DNA of 64,000 nucleotides from an uncultured Odoribacter sp. (GTDB lineage: Bacteria; Bacteroidota; Bacteroidia; Bacteroidales; Marinifilaceae). Below are positions 1 through 9,521 of the stretch, piece by piece. The translations under genes were made by a program, and so were the position numbers. The first letter of the stretch is position 1. The number at the start of each line of letters is the position of its first letter. The notes below the pieces were generated by a model. It saw only the letters and a list, made by a program, of their open reading frames with translations, searched no databases and was not told where the DNA came from. The stretch covers positions 5,606 through 69,605 of the forward strand of contig CAJUQA010000017.1 of assembly GCA_910588375.1 (NCBI GenBank). Reading direction: 5' to 3'.

Positions 1-1
1 T

Positions 2-82
2 TTCAAAGAGTCTTTGAAAAAAAAGATTGTGGATGCCAACAAAGAATTGGCACAGGTCAAGTATGACTTTAAGACGAATTAA
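2..82 (+). CDS. C-terminal tail of an upstream gene (partial)
   Basis: An open frame enters from the left edge and encodes 26 residues, lysine-rich and likely helical, ending KYDFKTN before TAA. The start lies outside the window, so no family can be assigned. It is followed after 12 bases by a good intrinsic terminator, which supports it as the real end of a transcription unit. Confidence 0.6.
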   Translation, partial: FKESLKKKIVDANKELAQVKYDFKTN

Positions 83-94
83 ATACTCTTCTTG

Positions 95-150
95 ACAGAG
101 TAGACGGGTATACCCAGTCCAGGATTTTTGCCCGTTTACTCTGTTTTTTT
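95..150 (+). terminator. Intrinsic terminator
   Basis: A 14-bp stem (95-108 with 131-144, one G.T pair) closes a 22-base loop and is followed by a run of T (144-151). It ends the partial gene at 2-82. Confidence 0.85.
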
Positions 151-407
151 ACTTTTCTTGGAAAAAAGCGGATAAATCATTAACACTTGTGTCTTAAAAT
201 TTTGTAAATTTGAGATACGAGGTGATGCAATGTGTGTATACACTAATGGAAAAAATTGTCTTCATTGTCTGGAAACGGGGAAATATCCCTTTCCGGAGGT
301 TCTGCTCCCGAAAAGCTTCGTGACGTTGCTACCGTCCGGCTTTGCTGCTTGAAATAGTTGAATGTTACGGAAACGGAGGCGTTTCTGTCGATAAATCGAA
401 AAAAGCT

Positions 408-2474
408 ATGAAAGCCCTGTATGTGATGAGTTTCATCCTTTTGTGGACGGTGAAGATTGGCTTTGCACAGGAGGATGTGGATATTGAACAACTTTTGGAG
501 GCCAATGAGGTGGCGCGTTCCGATGATCAGTATGAAGACATGTTGGCCGTTTTGCAAAGATTGCGGCTCGCACCCTTAAATTTGAATACGGTCGGTTTTG
601 ATTCATTGAATTTGTTATTTTTCCTTTCAGACAGTCAGATTGATAATATATTGGCTTTCCGAAAAAAATACGGCGCTTTTCTTTCTCCTGATGAATTATT
701 GCTGGTGCCGGGAATAGGGAAAAGGGATTTGGAGAATGTCCGTCAGTTCCTTTATACGGGGAAAGAGCCCTTAGGACAAAGGAGGAAAGTGATTCGTCCC
801 GGAATACGGCAGGAATTGATAACCCGGGGAAAAATAAATTTTCCGCGGCAAGAAGGCTATAAAAGGTATTCTCCGGAAGATTTCAAAACCGAGGGGCAAT
901 ACTTAAAGAAAGTGAAAAACCGCTTCCAAGGCATACCTTTGGGGACATTGGTCCGATATAAGGCGCAGGTGCATCAACATCTTCAAATGGGACTGACCTT
1001 GGAAAACGATCCGGGCGAGGCTTATTTTACGAAATACCAGAAAACGGGTTTTGATTTTTGTTCCGTGTATGCTGCCCTTTCGACGGAGCGTTGGATGAAA
1101 AGGTTGATTCTGGGGGACTACAGATTGCAGTGGGGACAGGGATTAGTGGCCTGGAGCGGGTTTGCTTCCGGAAAATCGGCGGTGGCTTTGGGAAATGAAA
1201 AATCCGCCCGGGGGATAACGCCCTATACCTCGACGGATGAGAATAATTTCTTGCGGGGAATAGCTTTATCTTTGCAACCTTTTCCGAATCTGAATACGGA
1301 AGTGTTTTTCTCCGGGAAAAAAACGGACGGAAATATTCTGGAAACAGACCGTCTTTCGGAAGAGGATATTCTCACGGCTTCATTGTACCAGTCTGGTTAT
1401 CACAGGAATGAGAATGAATGCGAGAAAAAACATACACTGAAAGAATGGACGACCGGAGCGTCGGTGAATTGGAATACCCCTTATTTTAAAACGGGGCTCC
1501 ATGTGTTGTATTATCATTTTAAGCCGGGGATAGGAATTGGAGATAAGCTGTATCAGCAATATAACGACGACGGACAAAATCGTTTGCTGACAGGAATAGA
1601 TTACAAGACCGGTTTCCGGAGTCTGTATTTCTTTGGAGAGACGGCGTGGAGTGAAAAAGGGGAGGTGGCGACCTTGAATGGAATCCGTTATAGCGGCAGT
1701 AGCCGTGTCGCCTTGGCTCTTTTGTACAGGCGTTATGCCAAAGGATATGTTTCCCGCTATGCCGGAGGATTCGGCGAGTACTCCAATACATCCAATGAGG
1801 AGGGAATTTATTTAGGGATGGATTTGAACCTGATAAAAAAATTGAAACTCAATGTTTATTACGATCATTTCCGTTTCTTCAGTGCCCGTTACAATTCTAC
1901 GGTACCGGCTTCCGGCGATGAGATATCGGTAAACATGTCTTACGAATATTCCTTGGGAGAGCATATCTTTCGTCTGAAATATGAGGAGAAACCGGAAGAT
2001 TGGAAAGGGGAAATAAAGGCGACGGCCTGGCGGAAAAAACTGGAGCTGAGGTATCAGTTAGGGATAAAATGCAATACCTTCATGGAGTTGCGGACCCGTT
2101 TGGACTGGATGCACTATATTAAAGCGGACAAGCGGGAAAACGGCTATATGATTTATCAGGATTTGATTTACAGTAGACCGGCGGGAAATTTGAAAATGCA
2201 GTTCCGCTTGGCGTATTTTAATACCGACTCATATAATTCGCGGATTTATAGTTATGAACACAATGTCCTGTATGGTTATTCTTTTCCGGCTTACTATGAC
2301 CGGGGGATACGCACTTATCTGAATTTAAACTGGCAACCGGCTGCGTGGCTGGCCTTATATGCCAAATCGGGGTGGAGTTATTATCCGGGGCGTGAGACAT
2401 TAGGGTCTTCCGTGACGGCGATAGAAGATAACAAAGTGTTTGATTTTACATTTCAACTCCGTTTCAGATTTTGA
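408..2474 (+). CDS. Secreted helix-hairpin-helix protein with outer-membrane-like C-terminal domain
   Basis: The product is 688 residues from the ATG at 408. That start is chosen because it directly opens a signal peptide (MKALYVMSFILLWTVKIGFA, cut before QEDVD); the longer frame from 342 adds a non-signal leader. Residues about 70-120 carry a ComEA-like helix-hairpin-helix segment (hydrophobic SDSQIDNILAFRKKYG, then LLLVPGIGKRDLENV). The rest is aromatic-rich with alternating short beta strands and ends in the FRF-type aromatic C-terminus seen in outer-membrane barrels. Bacteroidota carry many such HhH plus barrel proteins of unknown role. DNA binding at the cell surface is possible but unproven. 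The gene stands alone, 18 bases from a converging gene. Confidence 0.75.
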   Translation: MKALYVMSFILLWTVKIGFAQEDVDIEQLLEANEVARSDDQYEDMLAVLQRLRLAPLNLNTVGFDSLNLLFFLSDSQIDNILAFRKKYGAFLSPDELLLVPGIGKRDLENVRQFLYTGKEPLGQRRKVIRPGIRQELITRGKINFPRQEGYKRYSPEDFKTEGQYLKKVKNRFQGIPLGTLVRYKAQVHQHLQMGLTLENDPGEAYFTKYQKTGFDFCSVYAALSTERWMKRLILGDYRLQWGQGLVAWSGFASGKSAVALGNEKSARGITPYTSTDENNFLRGIALSLQPFPNLNTEVFFSGKKTDGNILETDRLSEEDILTASLYQSGYHRNENECEKKHTLKEWTTGASVNWNTPYFKTGLHVLYYHFKPGIGIGDKLYQQYNDDGQNRLLTGIDYKTGFRSLYFFGETAWSEKGEVATLNGIRYSGSSRVALALLYRRYAKGYVSRYAGGFGEYSNTSNEEGIYLGMDLNLIKKLKLNVYYDHFRFFSARYNSTVPASGDEISVNMSYEYSLGEHIFRLKYEEKPEDWKGEIKATAWRKKLELRYQLGIKCNTFMELRTRLDWMHYIKADKRENGYMIYQDLIYSRPAGNLKMQFRLAYFNTDSYNSRIYSYEHNVLYGYSFPAYYDRGIRTYLNLNWQPAAWLALYAKSGWSYYPGRETLGSSVTAIEDNKVFDFTFQLRFRF

Positions 2475-2491
2475 AGGGAGGGGGGGAGGAA

Positions 2492-3229
2492 TTATTTCTT
2501 TTTCTTCAAAACGCGTCGTATTTCTTCTGATGATAATTTTTTCACATTGGTAACAATCAGACAGTCGAGAAGAAAATCCCCGTAAAGGTTGCATTCGTTA
2601 ATGGTTTTTTCAAATATGGATTTGAGGTCGGCATTTAACGGGATGAGTAGGAGCAGGGTACAATAGTTGTCAAAAAAATCGATCTGTTCTACGACGCCGT
2701 TGCAAGATTGCAGGGTGGCGGCCATTTCGTTGGAAACAATTTGTTGCTGGAATTGCTGGAGAGTATCCTGGTTACGGTAGAAAAAGACACAAAAATATCT
2801 TAATAATCCGTTTTGTCCGCCCAATCCCGTTGCAATGAATATGCCCGGATCCTCCATCAGGGTGGATTGTATCAACATCCGGGATTGTTGTAGTGCGATG
2901 ACGGCCCATTTCTTCAGCGGAGTGTCGGTTTTGGAAAAAGATTCGATGGCCCGATAGACTGAAATGTCATCAATATTGGACAATACAATCAACATCCTTT
3001 TTTTGGTCTCATCATCAACGGAGTCGTCGAAAAGATTGTTTATTTCTTCCAGGTATTGAGAGGACAGCTCTTTGTAGTTCTTTGTGCTTGATTCTAATTC
3101 GTAAGCAATTTCAAAGTATTCCTTTTGCACCGTCAAATCCACTTCTTCTTCCAGGATATTCACTTTGTCTCCTGTGTTGGAAAGAAGTGCGTTTAGGTCT
3201 TGCCAGTTTGTCCCGATCTTTTTGTCCAT
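2492..3229 (-). CDS. Hypothetical alpha-helical (HEAT-like) protein
   Basis: This is a 245-residue protein with no signal peptide. It is almost entirely helical by composition, with repeated helix pairs around residues 60-120 that look HEAT/ARM-like, and a Lys-rich tail (RRVLKKKK). I do not recognise a catalytic motif. The start ATG at 3229 opens MDKKIGTNW. It converges with the helix-hairpin-helix gene and lies downstream of rpmH on the same strand, separated from it by the rpmH terminator. A scaffold or regulatory role is only a guess. Confidence 0.6.
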   Translation of the reverse strand: MDKKIGTNWQDLNALLSNTGDKVNILEEEVDLTVQKEYFEIAYELESSTKNYKELSSQYLEEINNLFDDSVDDETKKRMLIVLSNIDDISVYRAIESFSKTDTPLKKWAVIALQQSRMLIQSTLMEDPGIFIATGLGGQNGLLRYFCVFFYRNQDTLQQFQQQIVSNEMAATLQSCNGVVEQIDFFDNYCTLLLLIPLNADLKSIFEKTINECNLYGDFLLDCLIVTNVKKLSSEEIRRVLKKKK

Positions 3230-3289
3230 TCCTGTTGAAGTTGATATTACAAAGTTAAGGCTTTTCCCTATGAATTAAAAAGTAAATGG

Positions 3290-3323
3290 CCAAAAAGAAA
3301 AAAAGCTGCTTTCGAAGCAGCTT
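3290..3323 (-). terminator. rpmH terminator
   Basis: A perfect 8-bp stem (3303-3310 with 3316-3323) is followed on the minus strand by a T-rich tract (3290-3302). It lies 16 bases after the rpmH stop codon. Confidence 0.85.
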
Positions 3324-3338
3324 CATATCTTTTAAAGA

Positions 3339-3497
3339 TTATGCCTTGTGTCTGTGATCATCCGACACTGTCAATCTTTTTCTGCCTTTTGCTCTTCTCT
3401 TGGCAAGAACGGCTCTACCGCTGGCTGTAGACATTCTTTCTCTGAAACCGTGTTTGTTCCTTTTTTTTCTGTTCGATGGTTGAAATGTACGTTTCAT
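3339..3497 (-). CDS. rpmH: Ribosomal protein bL34
   Basis: This 52-residue, strongly basic protein begins MKRTFQPSNRKKRNKHGFRE and contains RMSTASGRAVLAKRRAKGR, the diagnostic bL34 signature. It is a structural protein of the large ribosomal subunit, bound to 23S rRNA. The length is slightly above the usual 44-47 residues because of a C-terminal extension (SDDHRHKA), as is common in Bacteroidota. It is short enough to be missed by length-filtered gene finding. A clear terminator follows, and a near-consensus -7 box with an extra T sits about 40 bases upstream on the minus strand. Confidence 0.97.
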   Translation of the reverse strand: MKRTFQPSNRKKRNKHGFRERMSTASGRAVLAKRRAKGRKRLTVSDDHRHKA

Positions 3498-3745
3498 TGC
3501 ACTTATTTTTTGATATTATTTTTTCAAACTTTGGACTGCAAAAGTAGATATTTTTTTAATTCCTCCAAAGAGAATCGCTCTTTTTTCAGTGGTTAAATTT
3601 CTTCTTCCCCTGCTTCTCTTTTTTTGAAGGCCAACTTTTTTTAACTAAAAACGTATATAAATCCAACCATATGATTAATCATTCCGTAATATAAATTTTT
3701 ATTTTTCAAATAAATTTTATAACTTTATAGAAATTCCTTTTTATT

Positions 3746-4615
3746 ATGAGACAGCTTAAAATAACAAAACAAATTACGGGCCGGGAATCTTATTCCATGG
3801 AAAAGTATTTGCAGGAAATAGGGAAGATCCGTGTTTTGTCTCCTGATGAAGAGGCAAGTTTAGCCAAGAAAATGAAGAAGGGCGATTCTTTTGCCAGGGA
3901 AAGATTGGTTTTGGGAAATCTTCGTTTTGTTGTCTCTGTTGCCAAACAATATCAGAATCATGGTTTGACATTGGGGGATTTGATCAATGAAGGAAACATG
4001 GGGTTGTTGAAAGCGGCGGCGTGCTTCGATGAAACAAAGGGTTTTAAATTTATTTCCTATGCAGTTTGGTGGATCCGGCAGTCCATTCTTCAGGCGATTG
4101 CAGAAAATGCCCGTTTAATCCGGCTGCCGCTGAATAAAATCAGTACGATAAATAAAGTGAACAGGTTTTATACCGAATTAGAGCAGAAATATCAGAGAGA
4201 GCCTACCGCAGAAGAGATTGCGGAGAAAATGGATATTTCTTCCGAAGACGTAAGGGAGAATTTAAAAATAGCGGTAAAACCGGTTTCTATGGATGCGCCT
4301 TTGAATAACGAGGAAGAGTCTGTATCACTTTATGACGTTTACATTCCGACGGACAATGCCTTGGGATTACCGGAAACGGCCTTGAATAACGATTCTTTGA
4401 AGAAAGATATTGAGCGCTCCCTTTCCGTACTGTCGGACCGGGAAGCCACAATCTTGAATATGTATTACGGTTTAAATGGCTATTCGCCGATGTCTTTGGA
4501 AGAGATAGGGATAAATCTCGGATTGACCAGTGAAAGAGTACGCCAGGTCAAGAACAAATCCATTCGCAAACTGAAAGATACGGCCGAAATTAAACGTTTG
4601 AAAACTTATCTCTGA
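3746..4615 (+). CDS. rpoD: Primary-type sigma-70 factor (RpoD/SigA family)
   Basis: This 289-residue sigma factor has the compact Bacteroidota layout without region 1.1. Region 1.2 (SMEKYLQEIGKIRVLSPDEE, about 16-35) is followed by region 2 with the -10 reading helix (KGFKFISYAVWWIRQSILQA). Region 3 covers about 145-190, and region 4 carries LSDREATILNMYYGL and a helix-turn-helix (MSLEEIGINLGLTSERVRQV). It is expected to direct RNA polymerase to TAnnTTTG promoters, several of which are visible in this window. Some positions differ from the standard Bacteroides primary sigma (NHGLTLGDLINEGNMG, a MYYGLNG turn), so it may be a second group-2 copy rather than the only housekeeping factor. Confidence 0.85.
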   Translation: MRQLKITKQITGRESYSMEKYLQEIGKIRVLSPDEEASLAKKMKKGDSFARERLVLGNLRFVVSVAKQYQNHGLTLGDLINEGNMGLLKAAACFDETKGFKFISYAVWWIRQSILQAIAENARLIRLPLNKISTINKVNRFYTELEQKYQREPTAEEIAEKMDISSEDVRENLKIAVKPVSMDAPLNNEEESVSLYDVYIPTDNALGLPETALNNDSLKKDIERSLSVLSDREATILNMYYGLNGYSPMSLEEIGINLGLTSERVRQVKNKSIRKLKDTAEIKRLKTYL

Positions 4616-4746
4616 TATCTTATTGGACTCATACAGTAAACGGGGGTGCATTCGACGGCATCCCCGGAATTTTGATAAACAGCCTTTTTTTATTTACGAT
4701 TATCATTATTTTTGTAACCGTTACTTTCTCTTAATGGTGCGGTTTT

Positions 4747-6468
4747 ATGTATAAAATAGTTTTTCTTGCTCTTCTCCTGTTTGTTTGTGTCGGATGTCAT
4801 AAAAGCCGTCGTATCGGTCGGCAATTATCACGGATAGAACAAATAATGCCGACAGCCCCTGATAGTTCGCTACGTCTTTTAAAGCAGATGGACGTTTCCG
4901 GTTTTCCGTCAGAACGGACCAAAGCCAAATATTCCTTGTTGTTGTCGGAGGCTTTGGAGAAAAACGATGTTTATCTGACGGGCGATTCAGTCATCAAAGC
5001 GGCGGTTGACTATTATTCCCGGAGAGGCGGGCGGACAGAGAGGGCAAAAACGTTTTATTACTTGGGGCGTATCCACGAGAACGCCCGCGATTTTGAAGCC
5101 GCCATAAAGGCCTATACTCGTGCAAGTGAATTCCCGGAAAAAGAAGACCATCGCTTACGTGGTTTGATTTTTTATAGTATCGGAAACTTATATGCGGAAC
5201 AGTTGAGCTATCAGGAAGCCCTCACAATGTATTCCCAAGCCAGCGAAGCATTCAGGGCGGAAGGGCATGAAACGAATCTCTGTTATACTTTAAGAAACGA
5301 AGCGTGGGCCTTGTTTATGCTTCATGACAGCGAAAACGCCTTGGCTAAATGCAACGAATCGCTGGAAATAGCGAAGCGGCAAAACAATACCTCTCAAATT
5401 TTGGTGCTCTCTCAATATATTGCAGGTATTTATACATTTAGATACAATAATCCTCGAATGGCGATTGATTTTTTAAAGCCGGTTTACGGGCAATACCATC
5501 AGAGCGTTGTGCCTGTGGGAGATTATAGTTTGTGGGGATACATTCATTTGAAAACTGGGGATTTGAAAACAGCCGATTACTATATTTCACGAGCCGGCAA
5601 TATAACGGATAATCTTTATGTTTTATCCGGTTATCACGCATTGCAATCCGCATTATCGGAGGAAAAAAAGAGCTACCGTGAAGCGCTCGAATCCTATAAA
5701 TTGAGCGCGGAATTGAGAGATTCCGCCTATATGCTGGAAAAAGGCAAGTTAATTCAGGACTTGGAGCGGCGCTATAAGACACAGTCCCTGCAAAATTCTT
5801 TGGATTTTTTGAAAACAAAACAACGTTATCAAACTGTCATTATTGTCTTGATGGGAATTATTGTCGTCATTATAATTATCGTTGCTTTAAGGAAAATCGC
5901 TAAAGACAAAAAAGAAAAAGAGAAAAAATTGGAAGAGTATCGGAATTTTATTGACCAGATGCAGCATGACTACAACCAAATAGAAAACGAATATCGTTCT
6001 TTGTTCCGGCATGCCAACCAACAGGATGAAAGATTGACATCTTTTAAAGAAGCATTGGACGACCGTTTGGTGGCAATCCGGAAAATGATAGAAATTGCCG
6101 GTACGTCGGGAGGTAACGGTGATTTGTTTTTAAAGAAATTCAAGTCTTATATTCACCTTGAAAAGGATAAAAGCCAGCAACTGTTCAGCAATTTACAGGA
6201 CCTCGTAAATTTGCATTTTAACGGTATTGTCGATTATTTAAAGCAACGTTATCCTGATTTAAGTAATGTAGATTTAAACCTGTGTTGTCTGATGTATCTG
6301 AAAATTCCGACAAACGGCATTCAGTTGATTTGTAATTACACCAGTGCGGACAGTTTGTATAACAGGTGTTCAAAGATTCGCCAAAGATTGGGCTTGCCGA
6401 AGGGGAGTAATCTGGAAGGATTTTTGGAAAAGTTACGTTCTGAGCTGGAAAACGGAGAACAAGACTAA
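4747..6468 (+). CDS. Membrane TPR regulator with C-terminal helix-turn-helix-like domain
   Basis: The product is 573 residues. An N-terminal lipoprotein signal (MYKIVFLALLLFVCVGC) precedes a TPR array (about 40-340). One transmembrane helix follows (about 366-383, TVIIVLMGIIVVIIIIVAL), then a charged coiled coil (about 385-450). The C-terminal domain contains LCCLMYLKIPTNGIQLICNY and resembles the LuxR-like helix-turn-helix found at the end of Bacteroidota TPR-TM proteins. The layout puts the sensing TPRs in the periplasm and the DNA-binding-like domain in the cytoplasm. The target is unknown; the small secreted genes just downstream are candidates by position only. Confidence 0.75.
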   Translation: MYKIVFLALLLFVCVGCHKSRRIGRQLSRIEQIMPTAPDSSLRLLKQMDVSGFPSERTKAKYSLLLSEALEKNDVYLTGDSVIKAAVDYYSRRGGRTERAKTFYYLGRIHENARDFEAAIKAYTRASEFPEKEDHRLRGLIFYSIGNLYAEQLSYQEALTMYSQASEAFRAEGHETNLCYTLRNEAWALFMLHDSENALAKCNESLEIAKRQNNTSQILVLSQYIAGIYTFRYNNPRMAIDFLKPVYGQYHQSVVPVGDYSLWGYIHLKTGDLKTADYYISRAGNITDNLYVLSGYHALQSALSEEKKSYREALESYKLSAELRDSAYMLEKGKLIQDLERRYKTQSLQNSLDFLKTKQRYQTVIIVLMGIIVVIIIIVALRKIAKDKKEKEKKLEEYRNFIDQMQHDYNQIENEYRSLFRHANQQDERLTSFKEALDDRLVAIRKMIEIAGTSGGNGDLFLKKFKSYIHLEKDKSQQLFSNLQDLVNLHFNGIVDYLKQRYPDLSNVDLNLCCLMYLKIPTNGIQLICNYTSADSLYNRCSKIRQRLGLPKGSNLEGFLEKLRSELENGEQD

Positions 6469-6671
6469 TTTGTAATATCATTTGAAAATCAAATAGTTAT
6501 TTATATCTATTCCTCTCCGATGAGGAGTATATTAGATTTTTGTTTTCCAATTCGTTGATTTTCAGTATATTATATTCATGGCTATTAGATGCGAAAAGCC
6601 GAAAATTATTTTCTTCTTTTCTTACCTGCCTCTAACTTTGACACATACTTAATTTCAAATGTATGTGTATC

Positions 6672-7058
6672 ATGAAAACTATTTTTGTATTGATTTTAAT
6701 TTTTGTAGTTGGAGGTAATACTTTATTGGGTAAAGATATAGAGAAAGGACAAAAAAATATTGAAATTGCTGTTGCCACATTTCCAACACCTCAACCTCGT
6801 CCTAAATCTATCCGTCCCCAGACAATCACCGCTTATTATAGTATAGGAGGGGCGAGTGTGGTTGTTGAGTTTAAAACAAACCAAGGAACGGGATTGGTAG
6901 AATTAAAAGATAATGTGGGAAATGTGGTTGAAGCGCAAACGGTGGACACCTCCATTCAATCTGTACTTACGCTGCCTTTACCGACTCAACCGGGAGAATA
7001 TACATTATTAATTAATACTGATGCTTTAGTCGGGGTAGGACATTTTATTATTAAATGA
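6672..7058 (+). CDS. Small secreted DUF3244-like protein
   Basis: The product is 128 residues from the ATG at 6672 (MKTIFVLILIFVVGGNTLLG signal peptide); the ATG at 6663 adds only MCI. The mature part is one beta-sandwich-like domain (VVVEFKTNQGTGLVELKDN, then QPGEYTLLINTDALVGVGHF). This is the pattern of Bacteroides DUF3244 proteins, small secreted domains of unknown function often found beside TPR regulators. It follows the TPR gene by about 200 bases and precedes a broken lipoprotein gene by 46 bases. Confidence 0.7.
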   Translation: MKTIFVLILIFVVGGNTLLGKDIEKGQKNIEIAVATFPTPQPRPKSIRPQTITAYYSIGGASVVVEFKTNQGTGLVELKDNVGNVVEAQTVDTSIQSVLTLPLPTQPGEYTLLINTDALVGVGHFIIK

Positions 7059-7103
7059 ACAATTATGCATAATTGGATTATATAACTTTTAAATTGATGA
7101 ATT

Positions 7104-8232
7104 ATGAAAAGAATTACATTTTTGTTTTTTATTCTGTATTGTATTGTTGCATGTACAGAAAGTGACGAACTTTTACCTCAAAATGAGGAGAGCGAAAAAG
7201 ACCAAGCTACATTAATTACAGTCAAAAATGGAATGCTTGTTTTTCCTAACGATAGCATTTTTGGTTTGGCTATGATGGGAGAAATTGAACTTCCTTTTCA
7301 AATGGATTTTATTTCTCAAAATGATATTTTCACCCAAATTATGGTTGAGGAAGAAGCTCATGTTGATAAATTATTGAAACAGGGAATAGAGCCTACAGAA
7401 AATGATCATAGTGAATTGTATCTGCAAAAATTAAAAAATCGTAAAATATTCTGATGGAGCGGAATTATATGATTTGAATTTATTTAAACCTCAATATGCA
7501 AAAATTTTGAATGAAAAAGGATTTTATGCAATAGGCAAAAATATCTATCAGATTACTGCGAATAGTACAAAGCTATGGGTTAATGGGGATATTAATAACT
7601 ATCAATTATTAGCTAAAGCGAACAGTTCAGAGGAATCAAAAGGAATATACATTGTTACTTCTGATAAAGCAAATATACAGACAAGACTAACTCCATTTAA
7701 AGCACCCAATCTTGAGTTTATTGTAAAATATACGGCTCCAACTAATATCAGAACTTATGTTAAGGTATTTGATAAAACTGCATTGGATATGTCTGTAATT
7801 CCACCTGTAAGTTATAAGAGGGAAACATATATACACGTTGCTACGCAGAAAAAAAGTGGAAGTAATTGGAGTTATTATACAGATTTTGCTCATCAGTTTT
7901 CGTTCCGCATATATAGAGAGGATGCACAAGGGAATTTTCTGGAGTATGTTCGTGTAGAAAATACGACTACAGGAGGTAATATCTATTATAATATGATGCT
8001 TACACCCGAATGGTCCAGTATTTTCCAAGTATCTTCATTGGCAAAACCTGGTGAATATACAACTGATTATGTTTATTTAGGGAGATTTGATTTTGGTATT
8101 ACAGGGAAAAAAGCTGCGGACAATTATATGATGGGTTGTGAATGCCCTGCACTTGGTATCGGAGAAACAAGAACGTGGTATCTTTCTGGTTTTACTGGAG
8201 ATTGTGTTGTTGTAAATGCAATAGGAGAATAA
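7104..8232 (+). pseudogene. Lipoprotein gene split by a frameshift
   Basis: Two adjacent frames read as one protein. The first (7104-7454) starts MKRITFLFFILYCIVACTES, a lipoprotein signal, and runs to LYLQKLKN. The second frame has no stop from 7435 to 8232 and reads VKYSDGAELYDLN at the junction, with no convincing start of its own. Removing one A from the A6 run at 7433-7438 fuses them into about 375 residues. The first part holds VKNGMLVFPNDSIF, a pattern I associate with Bacteroidales surface lipoproteins; the second part is beta-rich. The gene is either inactivated, phase-variable through the A tract, or carries a sequencing error. Confidence 0.75.
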
Positions 8233-8246
8233 ATATTGTTTTGAAT

Positions 8247-8286
8247 AAAAATGCTTTTCTATTGTTTGAAAAGCATTTTTATTTTA
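8247..8286 (+). terminator. Intrinsic terminator after the frameshifted lipoprotein gene
   Basis: A perfect 12-bp stem (8247-8258 with 8269-8280) closes a 10-base loop and ends in a T run. Confidence 0.8.
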
Positions 8287-8330
8287 TGTTTACAATAAAT
8301 TTTACAAGCCATATTTTAAAAGAAATACCT

Positions 8331-9410
8331 ATGAAAAAAAGCCTATTCCTACTATGGTGTCTGTGTTTATTGTTTTTCGGATGTGATAAAGATAAGGAGA
8401 GGGAGGCGGAAATGGAGTTGAACACTGCACCGATATTGAAGTTTGCGGGACCTTCGACCTCTATGATTGAATTTACGTCGTCATCGGATTGGGAATTGCA
8501 GGTTGAAAATAATAAAGAGATTCCGGATTGGTTGAAACTGAGCCAGACAAACGGCGGACCGGGAAATAATAGGATTATTGTAGGTGTAACCCGATTCCCT
8601 CGGGAATTAACGGGGGATAATATTATCATAAAAGGAAGCGGAAATGCACAGTTGTCTGTCCGTATTTTCCGTGCCGTAGGACCGGAAGGTGATAAGAGAG
8701 TAAGCCAAATTATCCTGTATAATGAAGAGGAAAATAAAACCGGAGAGATAAATTTTATTTACTCCATAGTCTCCGGAGACACCACGTGTCCAATGTTTGT
8801 TTATACGATGGGCAGTGAAAGCAGAGTGACGAATAGTTGGCAGTCGGAAATAAACCGTTCCGTAAGTAAGCAAGAAGATTCGTTTCCCGACCAGACTCGA
8901 TATACTCATTTTGAATGTATGGATTCTGTTTATAAATATTCACTCCGTATTATCCGGAATGCCTATGAGGAAGAAGCAAGTATGGACCTTGGAACGATAG
9001 AACGGGAAAAGGAATATGAATATGATAAAGAAGGAAAATTAACGCGGATTGTAACGTTCGGTTCTTTATCTGTTAAAGGGTTTATATGGAACGATGTTGC
9101 ATTAAAGATGCTCCAGAATGGAGGAGATGTATTTTCTTTTTTCCACTCTTCCGAGTGGAATAATCTCAACATCGATTTGTTTTATTTCATTTTATACGGA
9201 TTGTTTGATTGGGATGAGGATGCTTGTCTGTTGCAACTGACCGGTCTCCGTCCTTCCCATCTGCCGGATGAAATAGAATATAAAGGAGCAACGTGGCATT
9301 TGAATTATGAACGCGACCAAGCCGGTTACATTACTTTTATCCACATCACCACTCCGGACGGAAACCGCTATAAATGGCAAATCAACTATCGGGAAGCGGA
9401 TGATTTTTGA
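8331..9410 (+). CDS. BACON-domain lipoprotein
   Basis: The product is 359 residues from the ATG at 8331, which opens a lipoprotein signal (MKKSLFLLWCLCLLFFGC). The frame is open further upstream but would run through the terminator. Residues about 30-110 fit a BACON domain: SSSDWELQVENN, PDWLKLSQTNGGPGNNRIIV and a final strand, the W..G..G..I spacing of that fold. BACON domains are surface modules in Bacteroidota, often on glycan or mucin-binding proteins. The remaining 250 residues are beta-rich with YEYDKEGKLTRIV, an RHS/YD-like line, and match no family I can name. Outer-membrane surface exposure is likely; the ligand is unknown. Confidence 0.7.
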   Translation: MKKSLFLLWCLCLLFFGCDKDKEREAEMELNTAPILKFAGPSTSMIEFTSSSDWELQVENNKEIPDWLKLSQTNGGPGNNRIIVGVTRFPRELTGDNIIIKGSGNAQLSVRIFRAVGPEGDKRVSQIILYNEEENKTGEINFIYSIVSGDTTCPMFVYTMGSESRVTNSWQSEINRSVSKQEDSFPDQTRYTHFECMDSVYKYSLRIIRNAYEEEASMDLGTIEREKEYEYDKEGKLTRIVTFGSLSVKGFIWNDVALKMLQNGGDVFSFFHSSEWNNLNIDLFYFILYGLFDWDEDACLLQLTGLRPSHLPDEIEYKGATWHLNYERDQAGYITFIHITTPDGNRYKWQINYREADDF

Positions 9411-9467
9411 TAGTCGGAATTTTCTTTTATTCGTCTCCAAGGTACATAATATTATGGGGTAAATAGC

Positions 9468-9496
9468 TTGATTATGAAGGAAAAACCGTATCTTTG
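9468..9496 (+). promoter_or_regulatory. Bacteroides-type promoter of the toxin-like/ImmA operon
   Basis: The -33 box TTG (9468-9470) and the -7 box TATCTTTG (9489-9496) are 18 bases apart, 25 bases upstream of the ATG at 9522. The -7 box matches TAnnTTTG exactly. Confidence 0.65.
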
Positions 9497-9521
9497 TATC
9501 GAGAATAACAGATAAGCAGAA

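Noticed and set aside
8142..8330. N-terminal extension of the BACON lipoprotein
   Set aside because: The extension crosses an intrinsic terminator and precedes a clear lipoprotein signal peptide starting at 8331.
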